From assembly GCA_946811695.1 (NCBI GenBank), contig OX328123.1:44535403-44599402 (forward strand): DNA of 64,000 nt. The letters run 5' to 3'. The stretch's first letter is position 1. Every line of letters starts with the position of its first letter. The notes beneath the pieces are model-generated. The model saw only the letters and a list, made by a program, of their open reading frames with translations. It was not told the origin of the DNA and did not search any database. Below, one piece after another: positions 11,171-22,136 of this stretch. The DNA is from Gonocerus acuteangulatus. Taxonomy: Eukaryota; Arthropoda; Insecta; Hemiptera; Coreidae. The position numbers and the translations under genes were made by a program.

Positions 11171-11955
11171 CCAGTGTCACCTGCGAGAGTCATTGATGAT
11201 GAGACCTAATCTCGAATACGTTATGTGAAATAACCAATTGCAATCGGTGAAGGTTAATTTTCGTACAAGACAGATCAATCGCCTAGACCAAGCCCAAACA
11301 TCCTAGTAGTTTATAGAGGAAACCAATTATACGCCCTGAGAGAAGCCAATAACAAAGGCATGGAGATAGCCGAGCCAACCTGTAGGCTAGAAACAGGAGC
11401 AAGGAGCTCATGAAACAAAGCACCGAGGTAGAAGCTAATCTATCCATGTCCATGCAAACAAAGTCTCTCTGCTCACATTGCTATGGTTTGCAAAGGGACC
11501 GGTCAGACTGAATTCTATCAGGGCCTAGTCCAGATCTGATAGGTGGGGCTTACCTTCTATGTGAAACCTCGGCATGGTTTTGAATAATAATCCTTCAATA
11601 GGCAAAACAAAATAAAACCTTGGTGCGTTTCTATTTAATGCTTATCCCTGATCGAAAAGCTTAGAGATATTTTCCATTGAAAATCAGACATGAGTGACAT
11701 TAAAACATTTTTATTTCAGTCCATTTTTTTTTTTTTTTTTGAGCACCAGTAAAAAAAACAGTTTTTTTTTCAGATTACCTCAACAATTTCTGATATGTTT
11801 ACAAGAACAAACTAAAAAATCAAAACTGCTTTATCTCTTGATAAAATATGTTTTGTGTAAGTACATAAATAAGTCTTTAATGGAGATGGAGATAGTTAGC
11901 CGTTGCAGTGATAAGAAGTCAAGGCATAGTTGGGATTCGGCTAGAAGAAAAAACG
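11171..11955. other. Non-coding stretch
   Basis: No clear gene. A T-run (about 11726-11741) and AT-rich text are present. A short open frame from 11694 looks like low-complexity translation. Confidence 0.3.
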
Positions 11956-11956
11956 T

Positions 11957-12150
11957 TGCACCTTCAGTCTATATTGGACGTTTTGGCTGAACTTTGGCAG
12001 CCTTCTTCAGCACTAAAGGATACATTCATCCATAGTCACCTAAATGTCTTCTTGGTCTTCCTCCCTCCCCCTAGGCTTTTTTTAGCGCTGAAGAAGGCTG
12101 CCAAAGTGCAGCCGAAACGTCCAATATAGTTTTCTACCTGAAGGTCTGAC
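11957..12150. repeat. Inverted repeat with hammerhead-like cores
   Basis: The two arms (11957-12016 and 12087-12150) share CTATATTGGACGTTTTGGCT and its complement. The right arm on the plus strand reads CTGAAGA, then a 6-bp stem GGCTGC/GCAGCC with a short loop, then GAAACGTC. This fits the CUGANGA...GAAA order of a hammerhead ribozyme, as carried by Penelope-like terminal repeats. The left arm, inverted, has AAAAC in place of GAAAC. About 70 bp of pyrimidine-rich spacer separates the arms. Confidence 0.5.
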
Positions 12151-12159
12151 GTTTTTTCT

Positions 12160-13040
12160 CCTAGCCAAATCCTAACCATCCCTTGACTTCGTACATAAGT
12201 CTTTTGTCCTTGATAGTCTGTGAAACATCGGTTCTGGACCGTCAGTTTGGTCTCACATAAGTCGCATATTTCTTCTTGTCATTAGGTTTTAGAGTATGTC
12301 GGATATGACCAAGTTAAAGCATTTTTTCATGTTTGCTTTCTACGTTAGAATCAACCATTGTTTTGTTTTTTTCTAGATATCTCTTCGACTTCAGCCATTG
12401 GCCGTAGCATAAGGGAGCTTGGGTAGGCCACTTTCAACTTTATCTGAGCACCCTTCTGACGTTAATCGAGGATGCATTTGGAAGGCCTTGAGCTCAGAAT
12501 CCTCATATTGTATCATATAACGAATGTCTTCATATACAGAATTTAATAACCAATAAACAAATTTAAAAAAAAAATCTGAATAATAGCACATCCATTTTGA
12601 ACATATAAATTTTCAAGTTATTATAATTCATGCATTTAATACGAATACCACTATTTTCAGGTTCATTCATTCTAGAGAAGGTATTATGTATTTTGTCAAG
12701 ACGACTCGATTCGAAAGTAAAAGTAACAAGGTAGTTTTCAGCAAAAGTCCCGTTATTTACCATTGATTTATGACATTCAGATGTGGGAGATAAAGCCGTT
12801 CTGACTGCTCGACCCTGCTATCTCCCTGTAATGGTGAAATGGACCTATAAACCACTTTTTTACAGCCCGACCTCCGGCAGATACGGATTAAACCCAAATA
12901 TGCTCTTTATCAAAAAGGGTTTTTTTTTCTAGGCTATCATTTTGCATTTGTTCTTTATAACTTCTATTTCCGCTGCCACCATCAATTCTTTTCATCTCAA
13001 CTGCTCCCGTTGATGACAAATTAAGATGCGCGATATGCAA
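12160..13040. other. Non-coding stretch
   Basis: No gene identified; AT-rich with no clear element ends. Confidence 0.3.
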
Positions 13041-13071
13041 TAATGACTTTGACAGTCCACGTAGAGTATCT

Positions 13072-13089
13072 CTCTCTCTCTCTCTCTCT

Positions 13090-13177
<88 letters not shown>

Positions 13178-13215
13178 GTTTATGTAAGAATAATAATAAA
13201 AAATAGTAATAATAT

Positions 13216-13249
<34 letters not shown>
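13072..13249 (+). repeat. Compound microsatellite (TC)n-(TA)n-(A)n
   Basis: (TC)n at about 13072-13091 is followed by (TA)n at about 13092-13176 with single interruptions, then AT-rich text and an A-run at about 13220-13249. The A-run abuts the first base of the 5S-derived SINE, so it may be its insertion site or the tail of an earlier insertion. Confidence 0.9.
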
Positions 13250-13250
<1 letters not shown>

Positions 13251-13513
13251 CCAACAGTCAGTCACGTTGAATGCATTGGTTCCCGTTGATTACCGAAGTT
13301 AAGCAACGTCGGGTGAGGCCAGTATCTAAATAGGTGACCGACCACATGCTGTTCGCATTCTTAAAGGGTGATAACTTGTAGATAGCCTGGCGATAATAGG
13401 CCAATTTTTGATATGCCATTAAAAAATTATAAAAAGAAAAAAAGTACCGTAATACTACAGAAGGGTGCTAATGACCATAGCAGTCGAAGCACCAGAAAAA
13501 ATAAATAAAAATA
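13250..13513 (+). mobile_element. 5S rRNA-derived SINE (SINE3 class)
   Basis: The element starts at the first base of a 5S rRNA-like sequence (GCCAACAGTC...CACGTTGAAT). It keeps the internal Pol III control region: ACCGAAGTTAAGCAACGTCG (box A/intermediate element), then AAATAGGTGACCG (box C). The 5S homology fades after about 13350. The element ends with the 30-nt stem motif at 13464-13493 and an A-rich tail. The tail matches the LINE at 36334-36363 at 27 of 30 positions by eye. It is not a functional 5S gene, because the 3' half is replaced. Confidence 0.85.
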
Positions 13514-14387
13514 CCGATCATCTTACCACGTTTCCAGATCGTTCTTATCCCTAATGTCATTTGGAAAGCTTTGAATAAATACGGTTCATATTTTGGAAAC
13601 ACCTACTCCAATGAAATATTGAAGAAAAGTTACTAATCGGTACGAATCCGATTGCACTTTTGCTAACTTTCATATTTGCATTTTTAAGGTAAACTGCAAC
13701 TGTCATTAACACACATCTTTCGCGCGTACAGCCCTGTGGGACCTATTTTGGAGGAAGTACATAGGAAAGAGGTCCTCAGAATATTTGAGCAGTAATATCA
13801 GAGCCGTAATATTACAGCATAGGGAATAGCCGCACTTTTCGTTGCCCGCTGTTGACAGTTTAATAAAAAAATAATTTATTTTTACATTTAATTTTTTTTT
13901 TTTTTATGAACTTATGAAATACAATAAATAAACTTGTAGCATCCAACAGGGTGGGCTGTGTAGAAAATAAATGGGATTACACTCCCATAAAAACGCCTAT
14001 TTTTGATTATAGACTCAACTCTAGTTGGAACGATATTCATATTAACTCAGTCAAAAACATAAATTGAAAATTAGGAACCAAAATTATCAGATTTAAAAAA
14101 CAAAACCAATTTTCGATCCAATAAGAATTAATAAATGGATAAACGAGAAAGCGAGCACTGCTCCATGTCAACTTGATTGGATGTGGAATTGCTTGTCTCC
14201 AATCGGACCACAAAATTCGTTCTGTTTGGACAACCGTTAAAGGGTCCATTGTTTTCAGCACCCCCCACTGGACGGCGACACCATCAGCGAGATTATCATC
14301 AACCTTTCAACAACAAATATCTACTATTATTGACTAATTATTGAATAATGAAACCAAGATAATGTTTCCCATTTTATAAATGTGCAA
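13514..14387. other. Non-coding stretch
   Basis: No recognisable gene. Nothing beyond AT-rich text and homopolymer runs. Confidence 0.3.
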
Positions 14388-14935
14388 ATTTATTTATTTG
14401 GTTTCAGAGCCCGCAACTGGGTAACAAGGTAGACATGTAGGGTGCAAAAAAAAAAATATCTATAAAAGTCAAATATTAAAACATTTAAATATTCATCTAC
14501 AGCTACAATTAATACATTTATACTATGCAAGAAAAAAAAACATAAACATAAAAGATCAACTATAAAATTAAAAACAAGAACGTGAACTAAAATGCAGTTT
14601 TTGTTTTTTTGCTCTATTTTGTTCAAATAAAATTTAATAAATGGTAAAAAATATTTAAATTTTCGTTTTTCCTATATTTGCTCGTACATGTTTATCTTTT
14701 TAATAAAATAAAAATAATGAGTGGGCTACCATCTGACAAGAGTTCATACATGTTACGTGATGCTTGTTGATGTTTTATCGTTTCTTGCAGTCTGTTAGTA
14801 AGTGTTTTACAGGTAAAGTCTTATAGCATTCTTCAAATAGTGGTATAGCTTGTTTTTTCATTAAGTGGGAGTGAGCTATAGAAGTAGTGTATGTCCAATT
14901 CGAAGTCTTGTAAGGACTACTTACACGCCGGAGTA
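14388..14935 (-). pseudogene. LINE 3' fragment, RNase H-type family
   Basis: On the minus strand, two frames together give VVLTRLRIGHT (about 14870-14920), then AHSHLMKKQ and VKHLLTDC (about 14790-14860). These are the C-terminal zinc-region words also seen in the LINEs at 20-23 kb and 26.5-27.4 kb. A frameshift separates the two parts. A decayed 3' UTR runs to a TTTATTTATTTG repeat at about 14388. The fragment abuts the left end of the Transib-like element at 14936. Confidence 0.65.
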
Positions 14936-16322
14936 CACAGTGGTATCTTTAACCTATCTAGCTGGACAAAATTCGAAAAATTCATGAAAAAAAAATCTCT
15001 AATTGGGCCTTGCAGTATTTTTCTAGATAGTATATAGATTACAAACATGAATAAGTCGGCTCAAATACGTCAACATTTAGGGATTACGAATTGTTTATAT
15101 TAGAGTATGTCATTCCACAAAGTTTAGTACTCCATCTTTGAATGAATACTACAGTTACAAAAATGATTTGTCAGTAATTTATTTCATGTTTCAGAAAGGT
15201 AAGTATGATCGTCTTTCATTATTTATCATAATAAATTACCATTAATGTTTGCTTTACGCGATGCGATTTGTGATAACCTTATTGGCAAGTTATTATGGTA
15301 CAGAACTTTTGCTGTCCGGCCTCGTCCGGCCTAGTTTTAATGTTTTCTTATTTGTCAGTTAAGTATTGACTTGGAAAAGCAAGACTTAGCTGCCAGAATC
15401 TGCCTATTTAGTAATGATAACTGATTTGCCGAAAAAAATGCTCATATCGCAAACGGAACTTTTTGAAGTTTGGATCTTACAAAGTCCGAAAAAAAACAGG
15501 AAGTTATAACAAATGTCCACCAACAATTTCAGTTACCAGAAGAGAAGGAAAAAAAAATAATAAAAAAAAAAATAATAAAAAAAATAAAAAATAAAAAAAT
15601 AAAAAAATAATTGGAGCCATTCTTAAGACATTTACGTGATAAGTGGCAAACAGCAAATCGAACCAAAAGTGTTATTGAGAAACGTTTTGGTGAGTGGCTT
15701 GATACAAGTTTGGATTACGATACACAATCAGATGTAGAAGAAGATTTAAGTACATCTACCATTAGGGGGGGGGCTATCGAATATTGAAGATGTATTTCAG
15801 TGTTTACTATACTCAAGCCATACGTATATTTCTAGTATGAGTGCGTAAATTCGGCGACATAAGAAAGAGTTTCATTCCTTCCCAGGTGAAATTATTAACT
15901 TGTTGAATGAAACGTTACTTGAACAAGAATGATTTATTATTTTGAGAACTTAATTTTGATTATATTTTTTGTTCTATCGTTGTGTTTTCAATTATTATTT
16001 TCGGTGTATTTTTTGTTTAATTATTATTATTATTATTATTATTTGTAATACCTAGTCTTGAAGCTTTTTGTTGTTTTTGCCTTTAAAAAAGTTAAAACAT
16101 TTATAAAAAAGAATAAAATGAAAAAAAAATTAAAAGTTTTATTTTTGGTTAACACTAAAACGTAATAAAAACAGCCTTTTTTGCTGAAAAGTTAGAAAAT
16201 AGCGGTAAGACTACATTTCCGACCCCTAAAATAGGGTATATTCGTGATGACCAAGTCATTTTCTATATGAATCCGTGATAAAATAATTTTGTCCAGCTAG
16301 ATCAGTTAAAAATACCAGCGTG
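14936..16322. mobile_element. Transib-like element 1 (degenerate)
   Basis: Terminal inverted repeats of about 38 bp: CACAGTGGTATCTTTAACC...TAGCTGGACAAAATT at the left, and CACGCTGGTATTTTTAAC... read from the right end (16322). The left end begins with CACAGTG, the heptamer used by Transib and RAG. No 5-bp duplication is clear. It carries a truncated open frame at 15611-15787 and long A-rich tracts near 15545-15610. (TTA)n sits near 16022. Confidence 0.6.
15611..15787 (+). pseudogene. Transposase N-terminal fragment in Transib-like element 1
   Basis: About 58 residues are open, with LEPFLRHLRDKWQTANRTKS and EKRFGEWLDTSLDY. The pattern W..A.R....F......WL is also present in the frame of Transib-like element 2 (W..SYR...FE.KY.DWL), so the two belong to one family. 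There is no catalytic region. Linking this pattern to Transib N-termini is from memory and moderately sure. Confidence 0.45.
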
Positions 16323-16397
16323 CGGCAGCTTCTGTAGCTGGAGTTGAGAGTAATAAAATAATTAAACATTAATAACAAGTGGTGGTTAATTATTTCA

Positions 16398-16575
16398 TGG
16401 AGGCCCGGTGGCCGCAAGTGTTAAGGCTTGAGCACTTAACACTCCGTGCCAAAGGTCGTGGGTTCGATTCCCAATATGGGGTGTTGGCTTTTCTTTAGAA
16501 AAAAGAAAAGTCATCATCCCTATCCTGGTTAGAAAAGGGTGGTAACCTATAGATAACCCGTCCTAAAATTCGTAG
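16398..16575 (+). mobile_element. tRNA-derived SINE, family 2, copy 1
   Basis: A tRNA-like head with box A-like GGTGGCCGCAAGTGTTAAGG and box B GGGTTCGATTCCC, followed by a body ('cctatcctggttagaaaagg', 'ggtaacctata'). GTTAATTAT occurs on both sides and could be the target duplication. Inverted relatives are at 42468-42600 and 56236-56325. Confidence 0.8.
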
Positions 16576-17331
16576 TTAATTATAATGGACGTTAAAATTT
16601 AAAATAATAATATATAATTATTTCAGGTAAAAATACTTGTAAGCTAGTACATTAGAGGCCGATTCCGACGAGGATTGCTGAAAAAACAACTGCAAAATGG
16701 AAGAAGACCTGATTCGCTTACAATCAGTTTAAAGGAAGCTAATTGAAAATAGTCAAACCCCCAATTCATATTTTAAATTGAACCTATCTTACGCTGTTCT
16801 ATAACATTTTTGACTGTTAACATGTTCGATCATTAGGCCATTATGAAGGAATGTGTAGTTATTAGAGTTGAAATCATCAAACAAATGCTTAGAGTGGAAA
16901 GGTAGATTTAAATCTGAGGATCAGAAAGTATATGAAGGCCTTTGGGATTAGATGTCTTGGTAAAGGCCTGATTGAAGGTGAGATAGAGAGGGAAGAACCG
17001 ATTCAACTCGTGGTAACAGGGGGAACAGGGGGTTCTTGAGAATCCTGAGGATCGAACAGATGAAGCAGTTTAAGAATCATTTGAGTTTGATCTAGAGAAC
17101 TTCCACCGTACACCTAATAGCCATATTTGAATTGAGAGAAAAAGATGAAGATTACAAGAAGTTGTTGGGGCATCATTGGCAAGAGAGGAATCCAGGATAA
17201 ATATTTATGTGAAGCCGTTTTTACTATATAGTATCGTGTATTGATTTGATTATAACAGGTTTCCCCTTAATAAATCAAACGAATTGTCTTGTTTGGCGAA
17301 GTTAGTTCTTTTCAACTCAATAGGTTTTCAC
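16576..17331. other. Non-coding stretch
   Basis: No recognisable gene; decayed sequence between the SINE and the second Transib-like element. Confidence 0.3.
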
Positions 17332-17336
17332 CGACG

Positions 17337-18946
17337 CACAGTGTCAAAAATAGTATTTTTGTCTTGACTAGGGTTATTATTTTTTCCTGTCATTAAAAAA
17401 CTCGAACATTGGAGAAAAAATGAGTTTTGACTTAGGAAAATAATTTATTATAGTACAAACTTACATAAAATGTATATGGGAACTTACTTATGCCATTTAC
17501 GAACTTATAAAAATGATATACAGAACTTTTACTCATAAAAAATCTTATTCCTTCCCAGAATCGCTTGGTTGTAAACAGATACTATCATTTTCATTTAAAA
17601 TTAAGTATGATAAAACTTTTGCTTCAATTTTGTTTTCGATTGTGGAGCTAACTTTACTTAAATTTTATTTATTTAAATTTCAATTGTTACATATGTTACT
17701 TAAAGTTGAGAAATGTGGATCTAATGGGAGAAGCATTTTCATTAAATCCATATTTGCATTAATACAAGAAGCAGTTCATGAAAGACACTCGCACATAATA
17801 CCATGAATAATGCTTCAGATATAATTCTTAAGTTTCACCAATTTATTCAGTTAATTTAATTACCACTAGAAACCATTTTCAAAATGGTGGCTTAATTGAT
17901 TATTAAGATTATCTCCAGTCCAGTAATATTGGTACTTAATTTCGGATTTCCAAACAATGTGCGGGCGGTTTTACCGTCTTTAGTAGAGCCTACAGAAACC
18001 TTTGAAGTATCGATTAATAATCCCATTTTCTCCTTGGAAAGTCCTTTGAAGTAAGCTTAGTGGAAAACTCTATTTCATCCGGAAAATTCGTCGTTACTAT
18101 TTCCGCAACTTGTCTCTTTCTTGTAGAGTATGATGCTTCCACGAAACTTACTTGCGGTCTTTCAAGTAAAGGACCTGGTTGATAATTATCTTGTCTAAAT
18201 GTTTCAAAATCGTCGTCAAGAAGTGTAATGTTTATACTCAGCCAATCTTCGTATTTTGTTTCGAATTTCCCTGAGAACCTGTAAGAGAGGTCCCAGCTTT
18301 GATGAATATCTAGGCAAAACAATTTCAATCAATTTTCCTATATTCTACTTAGCTTTATCCTAACATTCAGATAAATTATATTCTTATATATAGTTTTTGG
18401 TTAATTTCTGCGTAAAGATTTCATTGGTTATGAAATCTAAAACCACAAAATCGCTCTAAGAAGCAGCCAAAAGCAGCCAAAATGGTTATCAAAATAATCG
18501 TGAAGCAATGTACTATTTAAGGTTAAAGTATAAAAAACCCGTTATCTTACCCGTTATCGTTCTTAAATCATTCCCAAAATTGAAAAAATGATGAGAATTT
18601 CTTAAATATTTAAAACGCTAGAACTTACCCATTTTTGCACTGTTGGCCAAGATTAGTCAATCACCAATTCACTTAGGACTGACACTTGAACATGTTAAAA
18701 AAATAATGAAAATGTTCAAGTAATAAGATTGGAACAGCCAAACTAAATGTTTACTAACCGAACCACTTTTAGTATTAAAGGTATTAGTATCAACAATTCA
18801 AGTTAATTCTTAGCTTTTAGTCTTTGTATTTATATTCTAATTTTGATGTTTTTTATGTTCTAAGGTTCTAATTTTAATATTGACCATAAAAAAAAAATTT
18901 TCAAACTTTATTTTTCTTATTTTTGAACACTGCTCGTGACACTGTG
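17337..18946. mobile_element. Transib-like element 2 with CACAGTG ends
   Basis: Both ends read CACAGTGTC (left 17337-17345, right as the complement ending at 18946). They are flanked by an exact 5-bp duplication CGACG (17332-17336 and 18947-18951). CACAGTG is the RAG recombination-signal heptamer, and a GC-rich CGWCG 5-bp duplication is the signature of Transib. From the right end, an AT-rich nonamer-like TTCAAAAAT follows the heptamer after 12 bp. It encodes only an N-terminal-type frame (18014-18328, minus), so it is a non-autonomous or decayed copy. Confidence 0.8.
18014..18328 (-). pseudogene. N-terminal fragment of a Transib-like transposon protein
   Basis: A 104-residue open frame inside Transib-like element 2. 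It holds W..SYR....FETKYEDWL, then ERPQVSFVEASYSTRKRQV, which fits a G/ERPxxxFxExSxxTKRRxV-type motif I recall from invertebrate transposon proteins of this kind. Then comes a segment like 'DEIEFSTKLTSKD'. No catalytic acidic residues can be placed. No start context is convincing; the frame may be part of a longer exon. The link between motif and Transib is supported by the element ends, not by a search. Confidence 0.5.
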
Positions 18947-18951
18947 CGACG

Positions 18952-19471
18952 CCAAACCCGCATAACCGGAGAGTCTCTCATTTTCCTTGTGAGGATCAGT
19001 TTGCTCCTGAATTATTATATTCTATTACAATGGCTTTAAATGTATACTACAACTAACTCGGAAGTGCAGTAAACGTGCGAAATAAACGTCCTGTTAAATT
19101 GTTAAATAAATTTGTCAAAATTTGTCTCCTATTTTCTTCTCCCTATGAAGTTTCTGTCCCAAATTTTTATTTGTGACCGCCCCTGATCCAGTTAATAGAC
19201 ATTTTTTTTTTTAAAAAAAACGGCATTACATTATTTTGTGAATAACAAATTTACTTTTACTAAACGTCTATATTTCGATTATTTTTTTGTTTATGGATAA
19301 GACCTTAAAAGATATGCGGAAAGTTTTCAGATAGAACCTTAGTTCTTAGAATTTTTGAAAATAATTTCCACCATAAATACTCCACTTCTTTATCCTTGGA
19401 AATAAGTCGTTGAAGAAGGATTGCAACGTATTTTGAGATCTACACACACTCCATGTCCTAAGTCAACTTTA
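18952..19471. other. Non-coding stretch
   Basis: AT-rich, no gene seen. Confidence 0.3.
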
Positions 19472-19543
19472 AGGATGCCCATACACGGTGAGGAATATCT
19501 CAAGATCTGCACTGCGAATTCCTCATCGTGTATGGGACATCCT
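19472..19543. repeat. Short palindromic MITE-like element, 72 bp
   Basis: Inverted arms AGGATGCCCATACACGGTGA and its near-complement TCATCGTGTATGGGACATCC, separated by about 20 bp. It could be an internally deleted terminal-inverted-repeat element. It lies immediately beyond the LINE poly(T) at 19558; no target duplication was found. Confidence 0.5.
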
Positions 19544-19822
19544 CGAGACCACAGTTCTTTTTGTTTTTTTTTTTTTATAATCGTTTATTGGTTCTACGTT
19601 ACAAACCCATAACCATTATGAGCGAACTGATTGTATGATTAAACGTAATTTACAATTGTATGTCATTCTTCTTAATGAAATTAAAATTTTTTTTTTCTAT
19701 CTTTGTTTCCTGCCAAGTAGTAACGATAGTCTGTATCTTGAAGTATTGTTTGCCTAGCTGAGGAGTATCTTCTGCAAGTGTTGAAAATATGGGCGATGTC
19801 TTCGACTTCATTACAGGTCTTA

Positions 19823-20796
19823 GGCCGGCCACACACTATGAGGTAGACCGGACAGGTGCTCCGGACAGGTCCACCCGTGAGGTGCACCCGTCCGGTCTAC
19901 CAGTGACCCACACTGTTGAGGTGTACCGGACAGGTTTGTCAGTCTTCAACATGGATTCTCCAGGAGATGATCTACTTTATCTCTCTCTATTTGCAGTAAT
20001 ATTTGAGACACGTAAAAACAAACGAAAAAAACGCAAACAATGGTGTAAGGAATGGTTGCAGAGAAGAAATAAATTCACCCATATCAATCTGCTGAACGAA
20101 TTAAGAGATGAACCAACAGATTATCACAATTATCTGCGCATGAACGAATCAGTTTACATAGAGTCATTGTCACTTGTATCTCCTTTCATTAAGAAGAAAT
20201 ATACACAAATGAGGGCCGCTATATCTCCACACGAAAAACTAACAGCTACATTGAGAATCTTGAGGAGTCAATTTTCCTCTACTCCTTTCGAATATTAGAT
20301 CGAAAACTATTAATTTTACTTTTAGCCATACTCTCGTTTGCATTTGGATATATTTTCTGCAGTTTGTATACTAATTTGCGATATGCAGCATCCCTTTTAT
20401 TTCTATTGTGAAAATCATCGTCTTTTATTTTCCATAAACATGGTTCATTTTTATAAATTTAGATAAAATCACTAAGAACTTCATTAATTTTATGAGACAT
20501 TTTACACTTTAAACTGATTTCATAAATAAATAAATAAAAAGGCCACAACGGTAAAGCAAATCAACACAAATCAGAGTTGCAGAAAAATTAGACCTCATCA
20601 GGTACACCTGACAACCCCCACACACACATGAGGTCTACTCGCCTGTGAGGTGGAAATAATCGAATTTTCATCAGGTGTGAGGTCGCCGGAAAGGGTAGAG
20701 TGGGGGTAGTAAAGTTCCGCCACAGACTATGAGGTAGACCGGACAGGTAGACCGAACGGGTGAACCTGTCCGGTCTACCTCAGTGTGTGGCGGCCC
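19823..20796. mobile_element. PIF/Harbinger-like element, 974 bp
   Basis: Terminal inverted repeats GGCCGGCCACACAC / GTGTGTGGCGGCCC and a TTA target duplication (19820-19822 and 20797-20799), the PIF/Harbinger signature. The ends hold repeated AGGTAGACCGGACAGG blocks; an extra internal copy of the right end lies at about 20717. It encodes a truncated transposase N-terminus. It sits inside the LINE's C-terminal zinc motif, so it inserted after that LINE. Confidence 0.9.
19951..20298 (+). pseudogene. HARBI1-like transposase N-terminus, truncated
   Basis: A 115-residue frame from an ATG at 19951. It carries WLQRRNKFTHINLLNELR, then YHNYLRMNESVY, LVSPFIKK and MRAAISPHEKLTATLRIL, all typical of the helical N-terminal region of PIF/Harbinger (HARBI1-like) transposases. 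It stops at SSTPFEY, just where the family usually continues into the DDE nuclease. No nuclease residues follow, so this copy cannot be autonomous. Confidence 0.75.
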
Positions 20797-22109
20797 TTAC
20801 AGAGCGGACTGCCGGCAAGCTTCAGCCTGAGCAGGTAGGACTGAGTCCTGGTGTGGCCGATCCGTAGCCTGGTCAGGGTGACGATGTCCCGGCAGTGGGG
20901 GAGAGACTGTTTGTAAGGTGCATACCATGGGGACAAGGATACGATGGGTTGGATGCTGAAGTGATGTCTTCCTTTGGTAGCTGACGTTTCCGAGTATAAC
21001 AGCTGCCATTCTTCAACGATATTCATTCTGACCAACCTTATAAAGTCAGATAGCGGCGGAGATGACATTTCTTCGATGCAGGAGATGAATGCTTTAGCCA
21101 AGGCGTCCGCAATTTCATTGCCTCTTATTCCTATGTGACCCGGGACCCATTGTATAATAACCTGAGCTGAATGTCGGTGAATGATGGATGCTTTGGAGTC
21201 TGCAATGTGGTTAGATCTCTTCTGGGTGTGGTAATGTTGGAGTTTTAAACAGCTGGATTTAGAATCTGTGAGGATGACGAGTGGCTTGTCTCTATTGGGG
21301 GATTCAATGAAGTATTCCAGTGCTTTAAGAACAGCCCACAACTCAGCATTGTTAATACAAAAATGATTAAAGAGCCTTTTAGTGAATTTTATTTTAGTAC
21401 TGCTATCAAAGATTCCAATTCCTACACCTTGGTTAGTTTTGGATGCATCCGTAAAGATTTTTACATGATTTTCATAGGTATGGTTAATATAGTGTTCAAT
21501 CTGTGATTTAATTGTTGGATTATTTTCATTTTTAAATATTTTTGAGTGATTGAAATAAATTTCTGGATTTGAATTTATCTGAGACTGAGATTTTGGCTTA
21601 GTAGAAATATAAAATTTTGCGTTATTTAAACATGATAAAATATTTTTTGTCGAAGAAAATTGGTTGAGAATAAGAATTTTGCTTACAAAATTAGGTGAAC
21701 TAAAAGCTTTATCTATGTAAGGTCTAACTGGATGAGTGGAGTCCAACCAGACCCTGAGGGTATACTTTAGGGCTAGCCACTTCCTTCTCAGATACAGGGG
21801 CATCTCCCCGGCTGCTACTTGTAGACTGTGGACGGGTGTAGACTTGAGGCTTCCCATGCAGGTCCTTAACGCTTCAGACTGGACTGTGTCGAGACGGCGA
21901 AGTGTAGACGGCGCTGCACCTCCTCCGTAGATCTGGCATCCGTAGTCGAAGTGAGGTCGGACGATGGACTTGTATAGTGTTAAAAGGATGTCCGGATGTG
22001 AGCCACATTTAACTCCTGCGAAGATTTTCAAAGAGTTCAGGAACCTTGTAGTCTTGTTGATTACTTCATTAGAATGGAGCTTGAAATTAAGCATGGAATC
22101 CACGAACAT
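20797..22109 (-). pseudogene. LINE ORF2 C-terminal part: RNase H domain
   Basis: About 437 codons are open on the minus strand, covering the end of RT and a full RNase H fold. The acidic residues are in place: D in IFTDASKT, E in AELWAVL, D in ILTDSKSS, D in GNEIADALA. The frame then reaches the LTRLRIGHT motif and the first Cys of the zinc motif (SPLC) before reading into the Harbinger element. The remaining zinc ligands (TCNE...HIFNTC) lie beyond it at about 19745-19819. Ordered domains show the copy decayed late. Confidence 0.8.
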
Positions 22110-22136
22110 GCCGAGAAATTTTATATTATTTGTTAG

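Noticed and set aside
13250..13370. Functional 5S rRNA gene
   Set aside because: The 3' half is replaced by unrelated sequence and the promoter elements carry substitutions; it is a SINE head.
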